Assembly (NCBI RefSeq): GCF_900105715.1
Contig: NZ_FNRY01000001.1
Location: forward strand, 1,426,001 to 1,490,000
Origin: Paramicrobacterium humi
Lineage (GTDB): Bacteria > Actinomycetota > Actinomycetes > Actinomycetales > Microbacteriaceae
DNA: 64,000 nt
Direction of reading: 5' to 3'
Shown piece by piece: positions 23,096-34,544 of the stretch (positions are counted from its first letter, which is position 1; every line of letters begins with the position of its first letter). Both the position numbers and the translations under genes were made by a program. The notes under the pieces are model-generated. The model ran no database searches. It worked only from the letters and a program-made list of their open reading frames with translations, and was not told the DNA's origin.

Positions 23096-23914
23096 TTGAG
23101 CGACGAATGTAGGCACGGCTTCGAAGCCGGGCTGTGCGCCATCTGCTATCCCCCCAAGACCCCCGAGACCTCATCGGCTCCGCGTGAGACCGCGAGCCGC
23201 ACCTCCACACCGCGCGCGTCGACGCGAGCCTCGAGCCGCACCTCGACAGCTCGCGGCTCCGCTTCCGTGGCGAAGCCCGTGCGCGTCGACCAGATGCGCC
23301 TCTACCACGTCACGCACGTGCGCAATCTGCCCTCGATTCTCGCCGGCGGCAGCATCCTGAGCGATGACCTGCTTCACGACGACGAACGGTCGGATGCCGC
23401 TCAGATCATGCTCTCCTCGGCCGAGAACCGCGCCGCCCGCCGCCGCATCACGATCGAGGACGCCGCCGTGTCGGCGTACGTTCCGCTGTTCCTCTCGCCT
23501 GACGCGGCGGTGTGGAGCAGCATCCGTTCCCGCACTCCCAACGTGCGCATCAGCGCGGAGGCCGCTCGTCTGGCGCCGAACGACTTCGTCATGCTCGTCA
23601 CGAGCGTCGCGAGCCTTCGAGCCCTCGACGCGGAGGTCGTCGTCGCCGACGGCGACGCTGCCGCAGGGCTCACGCGCTTCGCCGCCGACCCAGTGCAGGC
23701 CGACCGCATGCTCGCGCGCTTCGCCCTCGATGCCGACGACGCGGCACAGAGCGCCGCCGAGGTTCTCGTGCGCGACGAGCTGCCGCTCACGGCCCTGTCG
23801 ATGATCGGCGTGGCGAGCATCCAGCTGCGGGAGAAGGTCAAGCGGATGCTGGCCGACGCGGGGCTGCGCACAAAGGTCGCGACCTACCAGCCCTGGTTCG
23901 CGCCGAGCGCGTAG
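23096..23914 (+). CDS. DarT-like (DUF4433) ADP-ribosyltransferase with N-terminal Cys/His knuckle
   Basis: A 272-aa protein. After a short Cys/His knuckle (Cys5-x-His7-x6-Cys14-x2-Cys17) and a Thr/Ser/Arg-rich linker (to about 65), residues 66-270 resemble DarT, which ADP-ribosylates thymidine in single-stranded DNA. The NAD-site motif is LYHVTHVRNLPSILAGG, the second strand is YVPLFLSPDAAVW, and Glu222 in AAEVLVRDELP matches the catalytic Glu context of DarT. The start is the TTG at 23096, with GAAAGG five bases upstream. The ATG at 22904 would add an unlikely Arg-rich leader. No DarG-type macrodomain antitoxin is adjacent. Catalytic activity is inferred. Confidence 0.8.
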   Translation: MSDECRHGFEAGLCAICYPPKTPETSSAPRETASRTSTPRASTRASSRTSTARGSASVAKPVRVDQMRLYHVTHVRNLPSILAGGSILSDDLLHDDERSDAAQIMLSSAENRAARRRITIEDAAVSAYVPLFLSPDAAVWSSIRSRTPNVRISAEAARLAPNDFVMLVTSVASLRALDAEVVVADGDAAAGLTRFAADPVQADRMLARFALDADDAAQSAAEVLVRDELPLTALSMIGVASIQLREKVKRMLADAGLRTKVATYQPWFAPSA

Positions 23915-24310
23915 TCACGCCTCGCCGTAGCGTCTCTCGAGCTCCGAGAAGAACGCGTCGGCGAGCTGAACGAAGTCGTCTTCCGTGAGGGCGATCTCGT
24001 CGCCGGGCGCGAGGCCGAGCACACTCGTCTCAGCGTCGAGGCCCGTCGACGGGTCGGCGCCCATGGTGACGCCGTCGTCCATGAGGGATGCCGCGAGCAC
24101 GCGCACCTCGCCGAGGGCATTGCCGTTAGTGCCCTCCTGGTCGCGGTCGCGGTGCATGAACGTCGCCTCGAGCACGATCACGAGGTTGTTGAAGAACACC
24201 GACTCGAGAACGGCGTCGGCATCCGCCTCGTCGTAGAGCGCGATCTGGGCCCAGAGGCGTTCCCGGCAGCCTCCGATGTAGTCCTGCGAGTAGCTCTTCT
24301 GCGCCGGCAC
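23915..24310 (-). CDS. Conserved actinobacterial protein of unknown function
   Basis: A 131-aa soluble acidic protein with SYSQDYIGGCRERLWAQ at the N-terminus, a hydrophobic core segment FFNNLVIVLEATFMHRDR and a C-terminal helix FVQLADAFFSELERRY. The pattern is familiar from hypothetical proteins widespread in actinobacteria, but no function is known to me. The start is the GTG at 24310, with an AAGGGGG site upstream. It converges on the DarT-like gene with no space between the stop codons, so the two transcripts probably overlap. Confidence 0.75.
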   Translation of the reverse strand: MPAQKSYSQDYIGGCRERLWAQIALYDEADADAVLESVFFNNLVIVLEATFMHRDRDQEGTNGNALGEVRVLAASLMDDGVTMGADPSTGLDAETSVLGLAPGDEIALTEDDFVQLADAFFSELERRYGEA

Positions 24311-24382
24311 CCGTGCCCCCTTCGCCCGCCTCCATTGTGGCGCAGAACCGCAGTGCGCGCGAGGGGCGTGCGGCGCGTGGCG

Positions 24383-25057
24383 TCAGAGGGTGAGGGAGAG
24401 TCGGAAACCGTCCGGCACGCGCTCGACCTCGAGCTGCTCGAGACTCTCGAGAACGATGTCGGCGTCGAGCTCCGCCCCCGCGTGCGTGCCGACCATCGCG
24501 ATCGTCACGCAGCCCGCCGCGCGTGCCGCCTCAAGACCGGCGGGCGCATCCTCGAACGCGACGCACTCCGTCGCGGGCACTCCGAGGCGCTCGGCGCCGG
24601 TGAGGAACGGCTCGGGGTCGGGCTTGCCCTTCGTGACGTCGTCGAATGTGACGAACCGATCGGGCCGGGGGATCCCGGCCGCCGCGATGCGCACCTCGGC
24701 GAGCCGGAGTGTGCAGGAAGTGACGATCGTCCACGCATGCTCGGGAAGACCCGCGAGCAGCTCGCCCGCTCCGGGCAGCGCGATGACGCCGTCGGTGTCG
24801 GCGAGTTCGAGTTCCGTCACGCGAGCGAGCGCCGCCTCGACCTGATCCGCGGGAAGGACCGACGCGAGCAGCTCGCGCGCGGGGCGGCCGTGGCCGCCGC
24901 CCTCGAACCGGGTCGTCGACCCCATCTCGCTCGCGAGCTGAGTCCAGGAACGGATGACGGCGGGCGTCGAATCGATGAGCGTGCCGTCCATGTCGAAGAG
25001 CGCACCGCGAAACGTGCGGTCGAGAAGGGTGCTCGCCTGCTCGAGATCGAGTGTCAC
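24383..25057 (-). CDS. HAD-family sugar-phosphatase-like hydrolase
   Basis: A 224-aa haloacid dehalogenase superfamily hydrolase, subfamily IA. Motif I is FDMDGTLIDS (the nucleophile is the first Asp), the cap domain follows, motif II is the TSCT strand, motif III is GKPDPEPF and motif IV is AFEDAPAGLEAARAAG. It resembles small sugar-phosphate or polyol-phosphate phosphatases. The start is the GTG at 25057, with GGAG upstream. The longer frame to 25138 would overlap the sbcD promoter. It is divergent from sbcD. Confidence 0.88.
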   Translation of the reverse strand: MTLDLEQASTLLDRTFRGALFDMDGTLIDSTPAVIRSWTQLASEMGSTTRFEGGGHGRPARELLASVLPADQVEAALARVTELELADTDGVIALPGAGELLAGLPEHAWTIVTSCTLRLAEVRIAAAGIPRPDRFVTFDDVTKGKPDPEPFLTGAERLGVPATECVAFEDAPAGLEAARAAGCVTIAMVGTHAGAELDADIVLESLEQLEVERVPDGFRLSLTL

Positions 25058-25216
25058 AGGGGTCTCCGTTCGTCGCTCCGATGGTATCGAGTGTCCGGAG
25101 TTATCTTCGCAAGACCGATTTCGCTGATGGAGACTCATCTCCAGGGCGATGACGATGTGAATCGGGATCTATCCACGCGCCACGGGTTGCTGTCCGGCGA
25201 TGTCGGCGGCGCCGGG

Positions 25217-25222
25217 TAGCGT
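25217..25222 (+). promoter_or_regulatory. Leaderless promoter -10 (TAGCGT) for sbcD
   Basis: TAGCGT, six bases, then the sbcD ATG at 25229; no ribosome binding site is visible. Confidence 0.55.
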
Positions 25223-25228
25223 CGAAGC

Positions 25229-26382
25229 ATGCGAATCCTGCACACCTCCGACTGGCACATCGGGCGAACCTTCCACGGGCATCCGACCCTCGAGGCGCTC
25301 GAGGGCGTGCTCGACGCGCTCGCCGATGCCGTGCGCGAGCGCAACGTGGACCTCGTGATCGTGGCCGGCGACGTGTTCGACTCCGCAACCCCGTCCGCCG
25401 ACGCCTACCGGCTGCTCACGCGCGCGCTCACGGGGTTGCGTGATGCCGGCGCGACAGTCGTCGCGACAAGCGGCAACCACGACTCGGCGGCACGCCTCGG
25501 CTTCCAGTCCGACTTCGCCGCGCTCGCCGGCATCCACGTGCTCACACGCGAGGAGAGCCTCGACACTCCGGTCACGCTCGAGGACGAGCACGGCCCGGTT
25601 CACGTCTACGGCATCCCGTACCTTGAGCCGGCCCTCATCCGGCACCGCTACCCGGACGAGACCCTCAAGACGCACGCGCACGCCCTCGACTTCGCGATGC
25701 GCCGCATTCGCGCCGACCACGACTCCCGCGGCGGCCGCGCCGTCGTCATCTCGCACTGCTTCGCGCAAGGCGTGTCGGATGCCGCTACCGACGTCGAGCG
25801 GGACATCACCTCCGGCGGACTCGACCTCGTGCCGGCTCAGGTGTTCGACGGCGTCGACTACGTCGCGCTCGGCCACATCCACGGCCGCGCGCAGCTCGCC
25901 GACGGCATCCGCTATTCGGGGGCCCCGCTGCATTACTCGTTCAGCGAAGCGGGAAAGCCGCGCGGCGGCTGGCTCGTCGACCTCGACGCCGACGGGCTCG
26001 GCGCGGTCGAGTGGGTCGACCTTCCCGTTCCCCGCCCGCTCACTGTGCTCACCGGCACGCTCGACGAGCTGCTCGCGAACCCGGAATACGCGGAATTCGA
26101 GAAGGACTGGGTGAGCGCCGTGCTCACCGACACCGTGCGGCCCATCGACGGAATGCGCAAGCTGCAGGGCCGGTTCCCGCACTGCGCCACAATGGTGCAC
26201 GAGCCGAGCACGGTCGCCGACCACGGCACCCGCAGCTACGCCGAGCGCATCCAGCAGCGCAGCGACAGCGAGATCATCGGCGGCTTCCTCGAATTCGTGC
26301 GCAACGGCGAAGGTCCGAGCGACGCCGAGGTCGACGTTCTCCGCGAGGTCATCGGCGAGCTGGCGGGCAAGGAGCAGGCGGC

Positions 26383-26386
<4 letters not shown>
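25229..26386 (+). CDS. sbcD: Exonuclease SbcCD, subunit D
   Basis: A 385-aa Mre11-type nuclease. The metallophosphoesterase motifs are all present in order: TSDWHIG, AGDVFD, TSGNHD, ISHCF and GHIHG. The C-terminal part binds SbcC. With SbcC it forms an ATP-driven complex that opens hairpins and trims blocked double-strand ends. The stop codon overlaps the sbcC start (GTGA), as in most actinobacteria. Confidence 0.96.
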
Positions 26387-29342
<2,956 letters not shown>

Positions 29343-29346
<4 letters not shown>

Positions 29347-30125
29347 GCGCGCTTCTTCCCGTCATCGCGCTCGCGCTCATCGGGCTCGTCGCCGGCGTCG
29401 GCATCACGGCGATCGGCCCGGGCGGCGTGCTCGTCACGATCGGTCTCGTCGCTCTCACGCCGCTCGCTCCCGACGAGGTGGCCGGAACGGCGATGCTCAC
29501 GAACGTCGCCACGGGCATCGTCGGCACGATCGTCTTCGCCCGGTCACGCCACCTCGCCGACCCCGACGTGAAGCGCCTCGCGGTCGTGCTGTCCGTGACC
29601 GCGGTCGTCGGCACGCCGCTCGGGGTGCTCCTCAACCGGCTGCTCTCCCCAGACGCGTTCGGGATGCTGCTCGCCGCCCTCGTCGTCATCGTCGCGGTGC
29701 TCGTCCTCGTGCGTCAGCACCGGTCGAGAACGACGGATGCCGCCGAGCAGCACGCCCACGCGCGGAGGCCGCTCGGCCTCGCGCCGACAATCGGGATCGG
29801 ACTGGCGGTCGCGGCCGTGAGCGGCGTCTTCGGCGTCGGCGGCCCGATGCTGAGCGTGCCGCTGCTCATCGTCATCGGCGTGTCCTTGCTGCCAGCGCTC
29901 GCGGCGTCGCAAGTGCAGTCGATCGTCATCGCCGCCGTCGGCAGCCTCGGGTACCTGGCGTCGGGTTCCATCGACCTCGGCCTCGCCGCCCTCGTCGGCC
30001 TCCCCGAACTGCTCGGCGTCGTGCTCGGCTGGATCGTCGCCAGGCACGTGTCCTCCCGCGTGCTCGCGTTCGTGCTCGCCGCGGTGCTGCTCGCGACGGC
30101 GCCGTATATCGCGCTCGCCCCGTGA
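29343..30125 (+). CDS. TauE/SafE-family membrane transporter
   Basis: A 260-aa protein with about eight transmembrane helices in two repeats of the TauE/SafE type: GVGITAIGPGGVLVTIGL at the start, GLAVAAVSGVFGVGGPMLSVPLL in the second half, and a central cytosolic loop (about residues 118-140). Members export or import sulfite, sulfoacetate and related anions; the substrate here is unknown. The GTG start overlaps the sbcC stop by four bases, so it is co-translated with the repair complex, probably by chance of operon packing. Confidence 0.87.
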
Positions 30126-30136
30126 GGCGCGCCGCC

Positions 30137-30142
30137 TACACT
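30137..30142 (+). promoter_or_regulatory. Leaderless promoter -10 (TACACT) for the DUF488 gene
   Basis: TACACT, six bases, ATG at 30149. It supports this start over the GTG at 30122 that overlaps the transporter stop. Confidence 0.5.
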
Positions 30143-30148
30143 GGCGCC

Positions 30149-30679
30149 ATGCCTCTGCTCACGTTCGGTCATGGCCGCCTCGAGCGGCAGGAGCTCGCCG
30201 ACCTGCTGCGCGACGCGCGCATCGAGCGCGTCGTCGACGTGCGCCGCTTCCCCGGAAGCCGCGCGAACGAGGCGGCCGCGCGCGGGCAGGTTCCCGAGCT
30301 GCTCGCCGAGATCGGCATCGCCTACCGCTGGGATCAGCGCCTCGGCGGGCGACGCCGACTCGACAAGCACACTCCGTCGCCCGACACCTGGTGGCGCGTC
30401 GAAGCGTTCCGCGCCTACTCCGCGTGGACGCGCGGCGACGAGTTCCAGACCGCCCTTCCTGATCTCGTCGACGACATCGGGACGGCGCGCACGGCCGTCA
30501 TGTGCTCGGAGTCCGTCTGGTGGCGGTGTCACCGCCGCATCATCGCCGACGTCGTCGCGCTCGGCTGCGGCATCCCGGTCGAGCATCTCATGCACACCGG
30601 AAAGCTCACCGCGCACGAGCCAAGCGAAGGCGCGCGGGTGCTCGAGGGCACGCGGCTCGTCTGGGACGACGCCGGCTGA
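30149..30679 (+). CDS. DUF488 family protein
   Basis: A 176-aa protein with the DUF488 layout: a first strand LLTFGHGRLERQELADLL, then VVDVRRFPGSRAN, an AYRWDQRLGGRR loop, and a closing block AVMCSESVWWRCHRRIIADV with Cys and paired Trp/His residues. Members are small cytosolic proteins of unknown activity. The ATG at 30149 is supported by the leaderless -10. The short gap before the GntR gene carries that gene's promoter. Confidence 0.87.
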   Translation: MPLLTFGHGRLERQELADLLRDARIERVVDVRRFPGSRANEAAARGQVPELLAEIGIAYRWDQRLGGRRRLDKHTPSPDTWWRVEAFRAYSAWTRGDEFQTALPDLVDDIGTARTAVMCSESVWWRCHRRIIADVVALGCGIPVEHLMHTGKLTAHEPSEGARVLEGTRLVWDDAG

Positions 30680-30687
30680 GGCTCTGC

Positions 30688-30732
30688 TTGACAGCATCCT
30701 GGTTCTATGGTTCATTGGTTGAGTAACGAACC
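30688..30732 (+). promoter_or_regulatory. Promoter and operator of the GntR (YtrA-type) gene
   Basis: TTGACA at 30688-30693 with a candidate -10 TTCATT at 30711-30716 (17-bp spacing). An inverted repeat GGTTCATT-N8-AACGAACC (30709-30732, one mismatch between arms) overlaps the -10 and start region. This fits autorepression by the YtrA-type regulator encoded just downstream. Confidence 0.55.
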
Positions 30733-30797
30733 ACAGAAGCAGACGCGTTCTGCTTTCCGGCGGGTGCGCACCCGCCGCCGACCGGAACGGAGGCGCC

Positions 30798-31157
30798 ATG
30801 CTCGAGGATGGACGCCCGCTGTTCGTGCAGATCGCCGAGCAGATCGAGAACGACATCCTTGACGGGACGTACCCCGAAGAGACACCGGTGCCCTCGACGA
30901 ACGAGCTCGCAGCGTTCCTCCACATCAATCCCGCCACGGCGGCGAAGGGTCTCAATCGCCTCGTCGACGCCGGAGTGCTCTACAAGAAGAGAGGCATCGG
31001 CATGTTCGTCGCCACGGGCGCCACGCGCGCGCTCATCGAAGACAGGCAGAGCTCCTTCGCCGGTGAATACATCAGCCCACTCCTGCGAGAGGCGTCGAAA
31101 CTCGACATCGGGTTCGACGATCTCATCGCCATGATCACGAAAGAGGCGAAGCGATGA
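30798..31157 (+). CDS. GntR-family regulator, YtrA type
   Basis: A 119-aa regulator: a winged helix (about residues 8-75, PLFVQIAEQIENDILDG, then VPSTNELAAFLHINPATAAKGL) plus a short C-terminal dimerisation helix, as in the YtrA subfamily that controls neighbouring ABC exporters. GGAGG lies upstream of the ATG at 30798. The stop overlaps the start of the ABC ATPase relic (ATGA). The regulator itself looks intact although the genes it should control are broken. Confidence 0.9.
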   Translation: MLEDGRPLFVQIAEQIENDILDGTYPEETPVPSTNELAAFLHINPATAAKGLNRLVDAGVLYKKRGIGMFVATGATRALIEDRQSSFAGEYISPLLREASKLDIGFDDLIAMITKEAKR

Positions 31158-31878
31158 CCGCCATCGTCGCCCGCAACCTCACGAAGACCTACAAAGACAC
31201 GCGCGCCGTCGACGGCGTCGCGATCGAGCTCGGCAGCGCTACCCCGACACCTTCCGACCCCGCGATGTGTTCGCCGTCGCCGCCGACGTGTATCCCGAAT
31301 GGGATGCCGCGTTCGCCGCACAGCTCATCGAGGAATTCCGACTGCCCGAGAAGCGACCCATCAAAAAGCTCTCGCGCGGTCAGCTGAGCGCCGTCGGCAT
31401 CATCGTCGGCCTCGCCTCCCATGCGCCGCTCACCTTCTTCGACGAGCCCTACCTCGGGCTCGACGCCGTCGCGCGTCAGCTGTTCTACGACCGCCTGCTG
31501 ACCGACTTCGCCGAGCACCCCCGCACGATCGTGCTCTCGACGCACCACATTGACGAGGCCGCGAACCTGCTCGAGCACGTCGTCGTCCTCGACGAGGGGC
31601 GCGTGCTCCTCGACGCCGACACCGACGAGCTTCGCGGTCGCACCCTCCAGGTCGCGGGCCGCGCGGATGCCGTCGACGCCTTCGTGCGCGACCGCGACGT
31701 TCCCGCCCGCGAGCGACTCGGCGGACTCCGCTCCGCCACCATCACCGCCGAGCCCGGCGACGCCGAAGCCGCCGAGCGCGCGGGGCTCACGGTGTCCGCG
31801 GTGTCCCTGCAGAACCTCATCGTCCACCTGACCTCGGGGGCGGCGGCATCCGTCACGGCCGAGACCGCGGCCGCCTAA
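31154..31878 (+). pseudogene. ABC transporter ATPase, Walker A deleted and frameshifted
   Basis: The gene starts normally (MTAIVARNLTKTYKDTRAVD), but at about 31228-31236 the frame jumps from frame 2 to frame 1. The text resumes at QRYPDTFRPRDVFAVAADVY, which in this family lies after Walker A. Roughly 50-60 residues, including the whole Walker A segment, are missing. The remainder, in one frame to 31878, keeps signature KLSRGQLSAVG, Walker B LTFFDEPYLGLD and the switch His in LSTHH. Without Walker A it cannot bind ATP normally. It was part of a GntR-controlled exporter operon. Confidence 0.85.
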
Positions 31879-31889
31879 GGGAGACCATC

Positions 31890-31935
31890 ATGCGCATTCG
31901 TTCTGTCGTCAGACTGCACACCGTCAACCGATCTG
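31890..31935 (+). pseudogene. 5' stub of the exporter permease
   Basis: An ATG at 31890, 11 bases after the ATPase stop, begins MRIRSVVRLHTVNRSG. That resembles the start of YtrC-type permeases of such operons, which continue into a first transmembrane helix. Here the frame leaves the expected protein after about 14-16 codons and stops at about 31970. The rest of the permease gene has been deleted and different sequence follows. Confidence 0.5.
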
Positions 31936-32331
31936 GCTCCGATCGTTGGCCTGCACATCGGCATTGACGGAACGAGCGTCTCCGTGACTGGTGAGAGCGC
32001 GTCGGCGGGCCCCATGCCGGGCACCGGTGACCCTGCAAGTGAGGCTCCCGGCGCAATCGGCTCCGACAACGAGACGTCTGGTTTGGGCGAGTCCGGCATC
32101 GGTGATTCGGTGACGGATGCTGCCACGCCCGACTCGGTTGTCGGAGACAGCGGAGTCGCTGCAGCAGCGAGCACCCGGAGTGCGGCGCCGATCGCGGCGA
32201 CCGTCACCGGCGAACTCGCTGAGACGGGTGCCGATGGTGGGGCGGCGATTCTCGGTCTCGCTTCGCTGCTCCTTCTTATCGGCGCAGCAGTGAAGGTGGT
32301 GTCGCGCAAGAGCGCGGCGCGCCGCCGCTGA
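31936..32331 (+). pseudogene. 3' part of an LAETG-anchored surface protein
   Basis: In frame 1 the sequence reads APIVGLHIGIDGTSVSV, a Gly/Ser/Asp/Ala-rich low-complexity stretch, then the sortase-type signal LAETG (32215-32229), a hydrophobic helix (AAILGLASLLLLIGAAV) and a basic tail ending RRR. This is the wall-sorting end of a secreted protein. There is no signal peptide and no proper start upstream; the frame only continues back to the ATPase stop at 31878. It is therefore a 3' remnant left by the deletion that removed the permease. Translation from the GTG or ATG near 31981 would give a leaderless, non-secreted peptide. Confidence 0.7.
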
Positions 32332-32588
32332 CACATGCGGTGTGCGGTCGCCGTCTGTCGGACGGCGACCGCACCGGCATGCCACGGAGCAGTCGGCAGG
32401 TTCACGGTGATCGGATGCCGCTCCCGCGACGCGCGAGCAACGTCACGAACCGCTGGCAGCGCTGCCCGCGACGCCGCGAACCGCTCAGGAAGCGCCGACT
32501 TCTCGTCCACAGGACCCGCGCACTCTGACTTATCCAGTTTCGTATTTGTGTTCGAGTGAGTGTCGGTGGGTGATGGCAGAGTAAACCC

Positions 32589-34091
32589 ATGGTAATCCTC
32601 AACGATGACGATAAACACCCACCCGAAAGCCGCGACTCCCGGATCGGGAAACTGGCGGTGATGGTCGAAGAGATCTCCGAACAGTACGCGTTGCTGGCGG
32701 TCGTGCAGGCGCAGGTGTCCACGATGCTCGCGGATCTTCTGGACCACGCGACGGCGAACCGTGACCTGTTCGTCGCCTCCGACACGGACACGACGAAGAC
32801 GCAGGAGGTTGTGCGTTCCGCCCTCGCCGGGGAACTGGCGGCGAAGATGCGGTTGTCGCAGCCGATGATCACCTCGATGCTCGGCACCGCCGAAACCCTC
32901 ACCACGGAACTCCCCGCCACCCTGGAAGCACTCGGTGAGGGGGTGATCACATATCAGCACGCGCGCACGCTCATCGATCAGGCCACCGGGCTCTCCACAC
33001 AGGATCGGGCGGCGTTCGAGCAGGTCGCCCTCAAGCTGGCGAAAACCTCCACCCCGCCGCAGTTCAAGAACAAGGCCCTCGCCCTGCGCGAGAGCCTGCA
33101 CCCGGAAACCAGTACCGAACGCCACGAAGCGGCAGCGGAAGATCGGCGAGTGGAGCACTGGAACGCTCCCGACGGAATGGGCTGGCTCGCCCTCTACGCC
33201 CCCGTCGAGGTAACCCAGAGCATATTCAACGCCTGCCACACCACCGCCAAAAGCCTCCGCAAAACCGGCGATCAGCGCACCATCGGGCAACTCACCGCCG
33301 ACGTGTTCACCGACGCCGCCATGCTCGGGCTCACCACCGGGATCGGCACCGGCGGCAGCAGTGACGACAGCGGTGAGGGGGCCGGTGTTCCCGTCTTCGC
33401 CGGCCGTGATGGAGCGATCCGGCCGACGGTGCACGTGACCGTCCCGGTGATGACCCTCCTCGGCCACAGTGAGGAACCGGCAGAACTCGACGGGTACGGG
33501 CCGATCAACCCCGAGACCGCCCGCCGGCTCGCCGCCCAAGCGCCAAGCTTCACAAGGCTGCTCACCCACCCCGAAACCGGAGCCGTCCTCTCCGTCGGAC
33601 GCGACCGCTACGCCGTCCCCGCCGACCTGCGAAAGACCATCGAAGTCAGAGACAAGGTCTGCGGCTTCCCCGGCTGCAACCGGTCGGCCAGGCAATGTGA
33701 TGTGGACCACATCCTCGCCTGGCAGGACGGAGGTGAGACCGACCTCGAGAACCTCAATTGCCTGTGCCGACGCCACCACGTACTCAAACACTCAAGCACC
33801 TGGCAGGTCCAACGCGACGACGACGGGACCATCATCTGGACCTCACCCCTCGGACAGAAGTACCGCATCCGACGCTCCACCAATGTCGGATTCGTACCCC
33901 TCGACGAATGCGACGAGACTCCCGAACCCGACATCGACGACGAGGAAAGCGAGAACGACGGCTTCGCCGAAGACGCGCCGAATCCCGACGGCGAGAGCTG
34001 GTTCACCGACACCAAAACCGACGAAGCCGATGCAGCCGACGACGCTGACGCGACCGACGGCAAGGACTACCCGGAGAACCCGCTCTTCTAG
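32589..34091 (+). CDS. DUF222/13E12-type HNH endonuclease
   Basis: A 500-aa member of the DUF222 plus HNH family that is repeated many times in actinobacterial genomes. The DUF222 helical part spans about residues 20-330. The HNH module follows at about 350-400, with CGFPGCNRSARQCDVDHI, GGETDLENLNCLCRRHH: two Cys pairs for zinc and the DH...N...H catalytic set. The C-terminus is an acidic Asp/Glu tail (about 430-500). Family members are scattered and often lie at genome rearrangements; here it sits right after a deletion scar. The function is not established. The ATG at 32589 has no obvious ribosome site. Confidence 0.9.
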   Translation: MVILNDDDKHPPESRDSRIGKLAVMVEEISEQYALLAVVQAQVSTMLADLLDHATANRDLFVASDTDTTKTQEVVRSALAGELAAKMRLSQPMITSMLGTAETLTTELPATLEALGEGVITYQHARTLIDQATGLSTQDRAAFEQVALKLAKTSTPPQFKNKALALRESLHPETSTERHEAAAEDRRVEHWNAPDGMGWLALYAPVEVTQSIFNACHTTAKSLRKTGDQRTIGQLTADVFTDAAMLGLTTGIGTGGSSDDSGEGAGVPVFAGRDGAIRPTVHVTVPVMTLLGHSEEPAELDGYGPINPETARRLAAQAPSFTRLLTHPETGAVLSVGRDRYAVPADLRKTIEVRDKVCGFPGCNRSARQCDVDHILAWQDGGETDLENLNCLCRRHHVLKHSSTWQVQRDDDGTIIWTSPLGQKYRIRRSTNVGFVPLDECDETPEPDIDDEESENDGFAEDAPNPDGESWFTDTKTDEADAADDADATDGKDYPENPLF

Positions 34092-34184
34092 AAGCAGAGT
34101 GAGCATGTGATGCGCGCCTTGGCGCGTTAGCGTCGGCACTGAGCGTCGGCAGTCGGCAATGCCGCGATCGACGACCGACCGCGG

Positions 34185-34478
34185 TCAGTCCTCGCTGCGA
34201 TGAAGCCGCCTGCGAGCGGACAGTAACTCGATTTCGGGCCGGGCTGCGACCATTCGCTCGACACCGTCGAGTACTTCCGTCACGTGGCTACTGTGAGCGC
34301 TGACCACGCTCACTCCGACGGCTGCGCGCCGGTGCAGATCAAGGTGCCCGACCTCCGCGACCGAGACCTCGAAGCGACGCTTGATCTCAGCCAGAATCGG
34401 GCGCACGGTGGAACGCTTCTCCTTGAGCGAGTGCACATCCCCCAACAACAGGTCGAACTCGATCCAACCAATCCACAT
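34185..34478 (-). CDS. DUF503 family protein (YlxP-like)
   Basis: A 97-aa protein with the DUF503 pattern: a first strand WIGWIEFDLLL, the helix SLKEKRSTVRPILAEIKRRF-like region (about 17-36), FEVSVAEVGHLDLHRRAAVGVSVVS, and a C-terminal VERMVAARPEIELL. In many bacteria a DUF503 gene lies next to ribosome maturation genes; here it stands alone. It is divergent from the nuclease-helicase gene with about 66 bp between starts. Between the HNH gene and its stop lies only a small GC hairpin (34113-34126). Confidence 0.85.
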   Translation of the reverse strand: MWIGWIEFDLLLGDVHSLKEKRSTVRPILAEIKRRFEVSVAEVGHLDLHRRAAVGVSVVSAHSSHVTEVLDGVERMVAARPEIELLSARRRLHRSED

Positions 34479-34544
34479 GTCTCCATTGTCGTGCCCGCAA
34501 CGTCAGTCGCTGCTTGTACCGTTGATGCGAATCGAGAGGCCCTG

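Noticed and set aside
26011-26382. Extended N-terminus for SbcC
   Set aside because: This part lies entirely inside sbcD and is Arg-rich nonsense; the conserved SbcC start (KINRLEITGFGPY) follows the GTG at 26383.
31984-32331. Small intact LAETG surface protein gene
   Set aside because: There is no signal peptide or ribosome site; the frame extends upstream without a start to the ATPase stop, so it is a remnant.
34113-34126. GC hairpin after the HNH gene as a terminator
   Set aside because: Only a 6-bp stem with a 2-base loop and no T-run; too weak to call.
34284-34544. Longer N-terminus for the nuclease-helicase
   Set aside because: It overlaps the DUF503 gene on the other strand and has no family-like sequence; the ATG at 34545 has a ribosome site.
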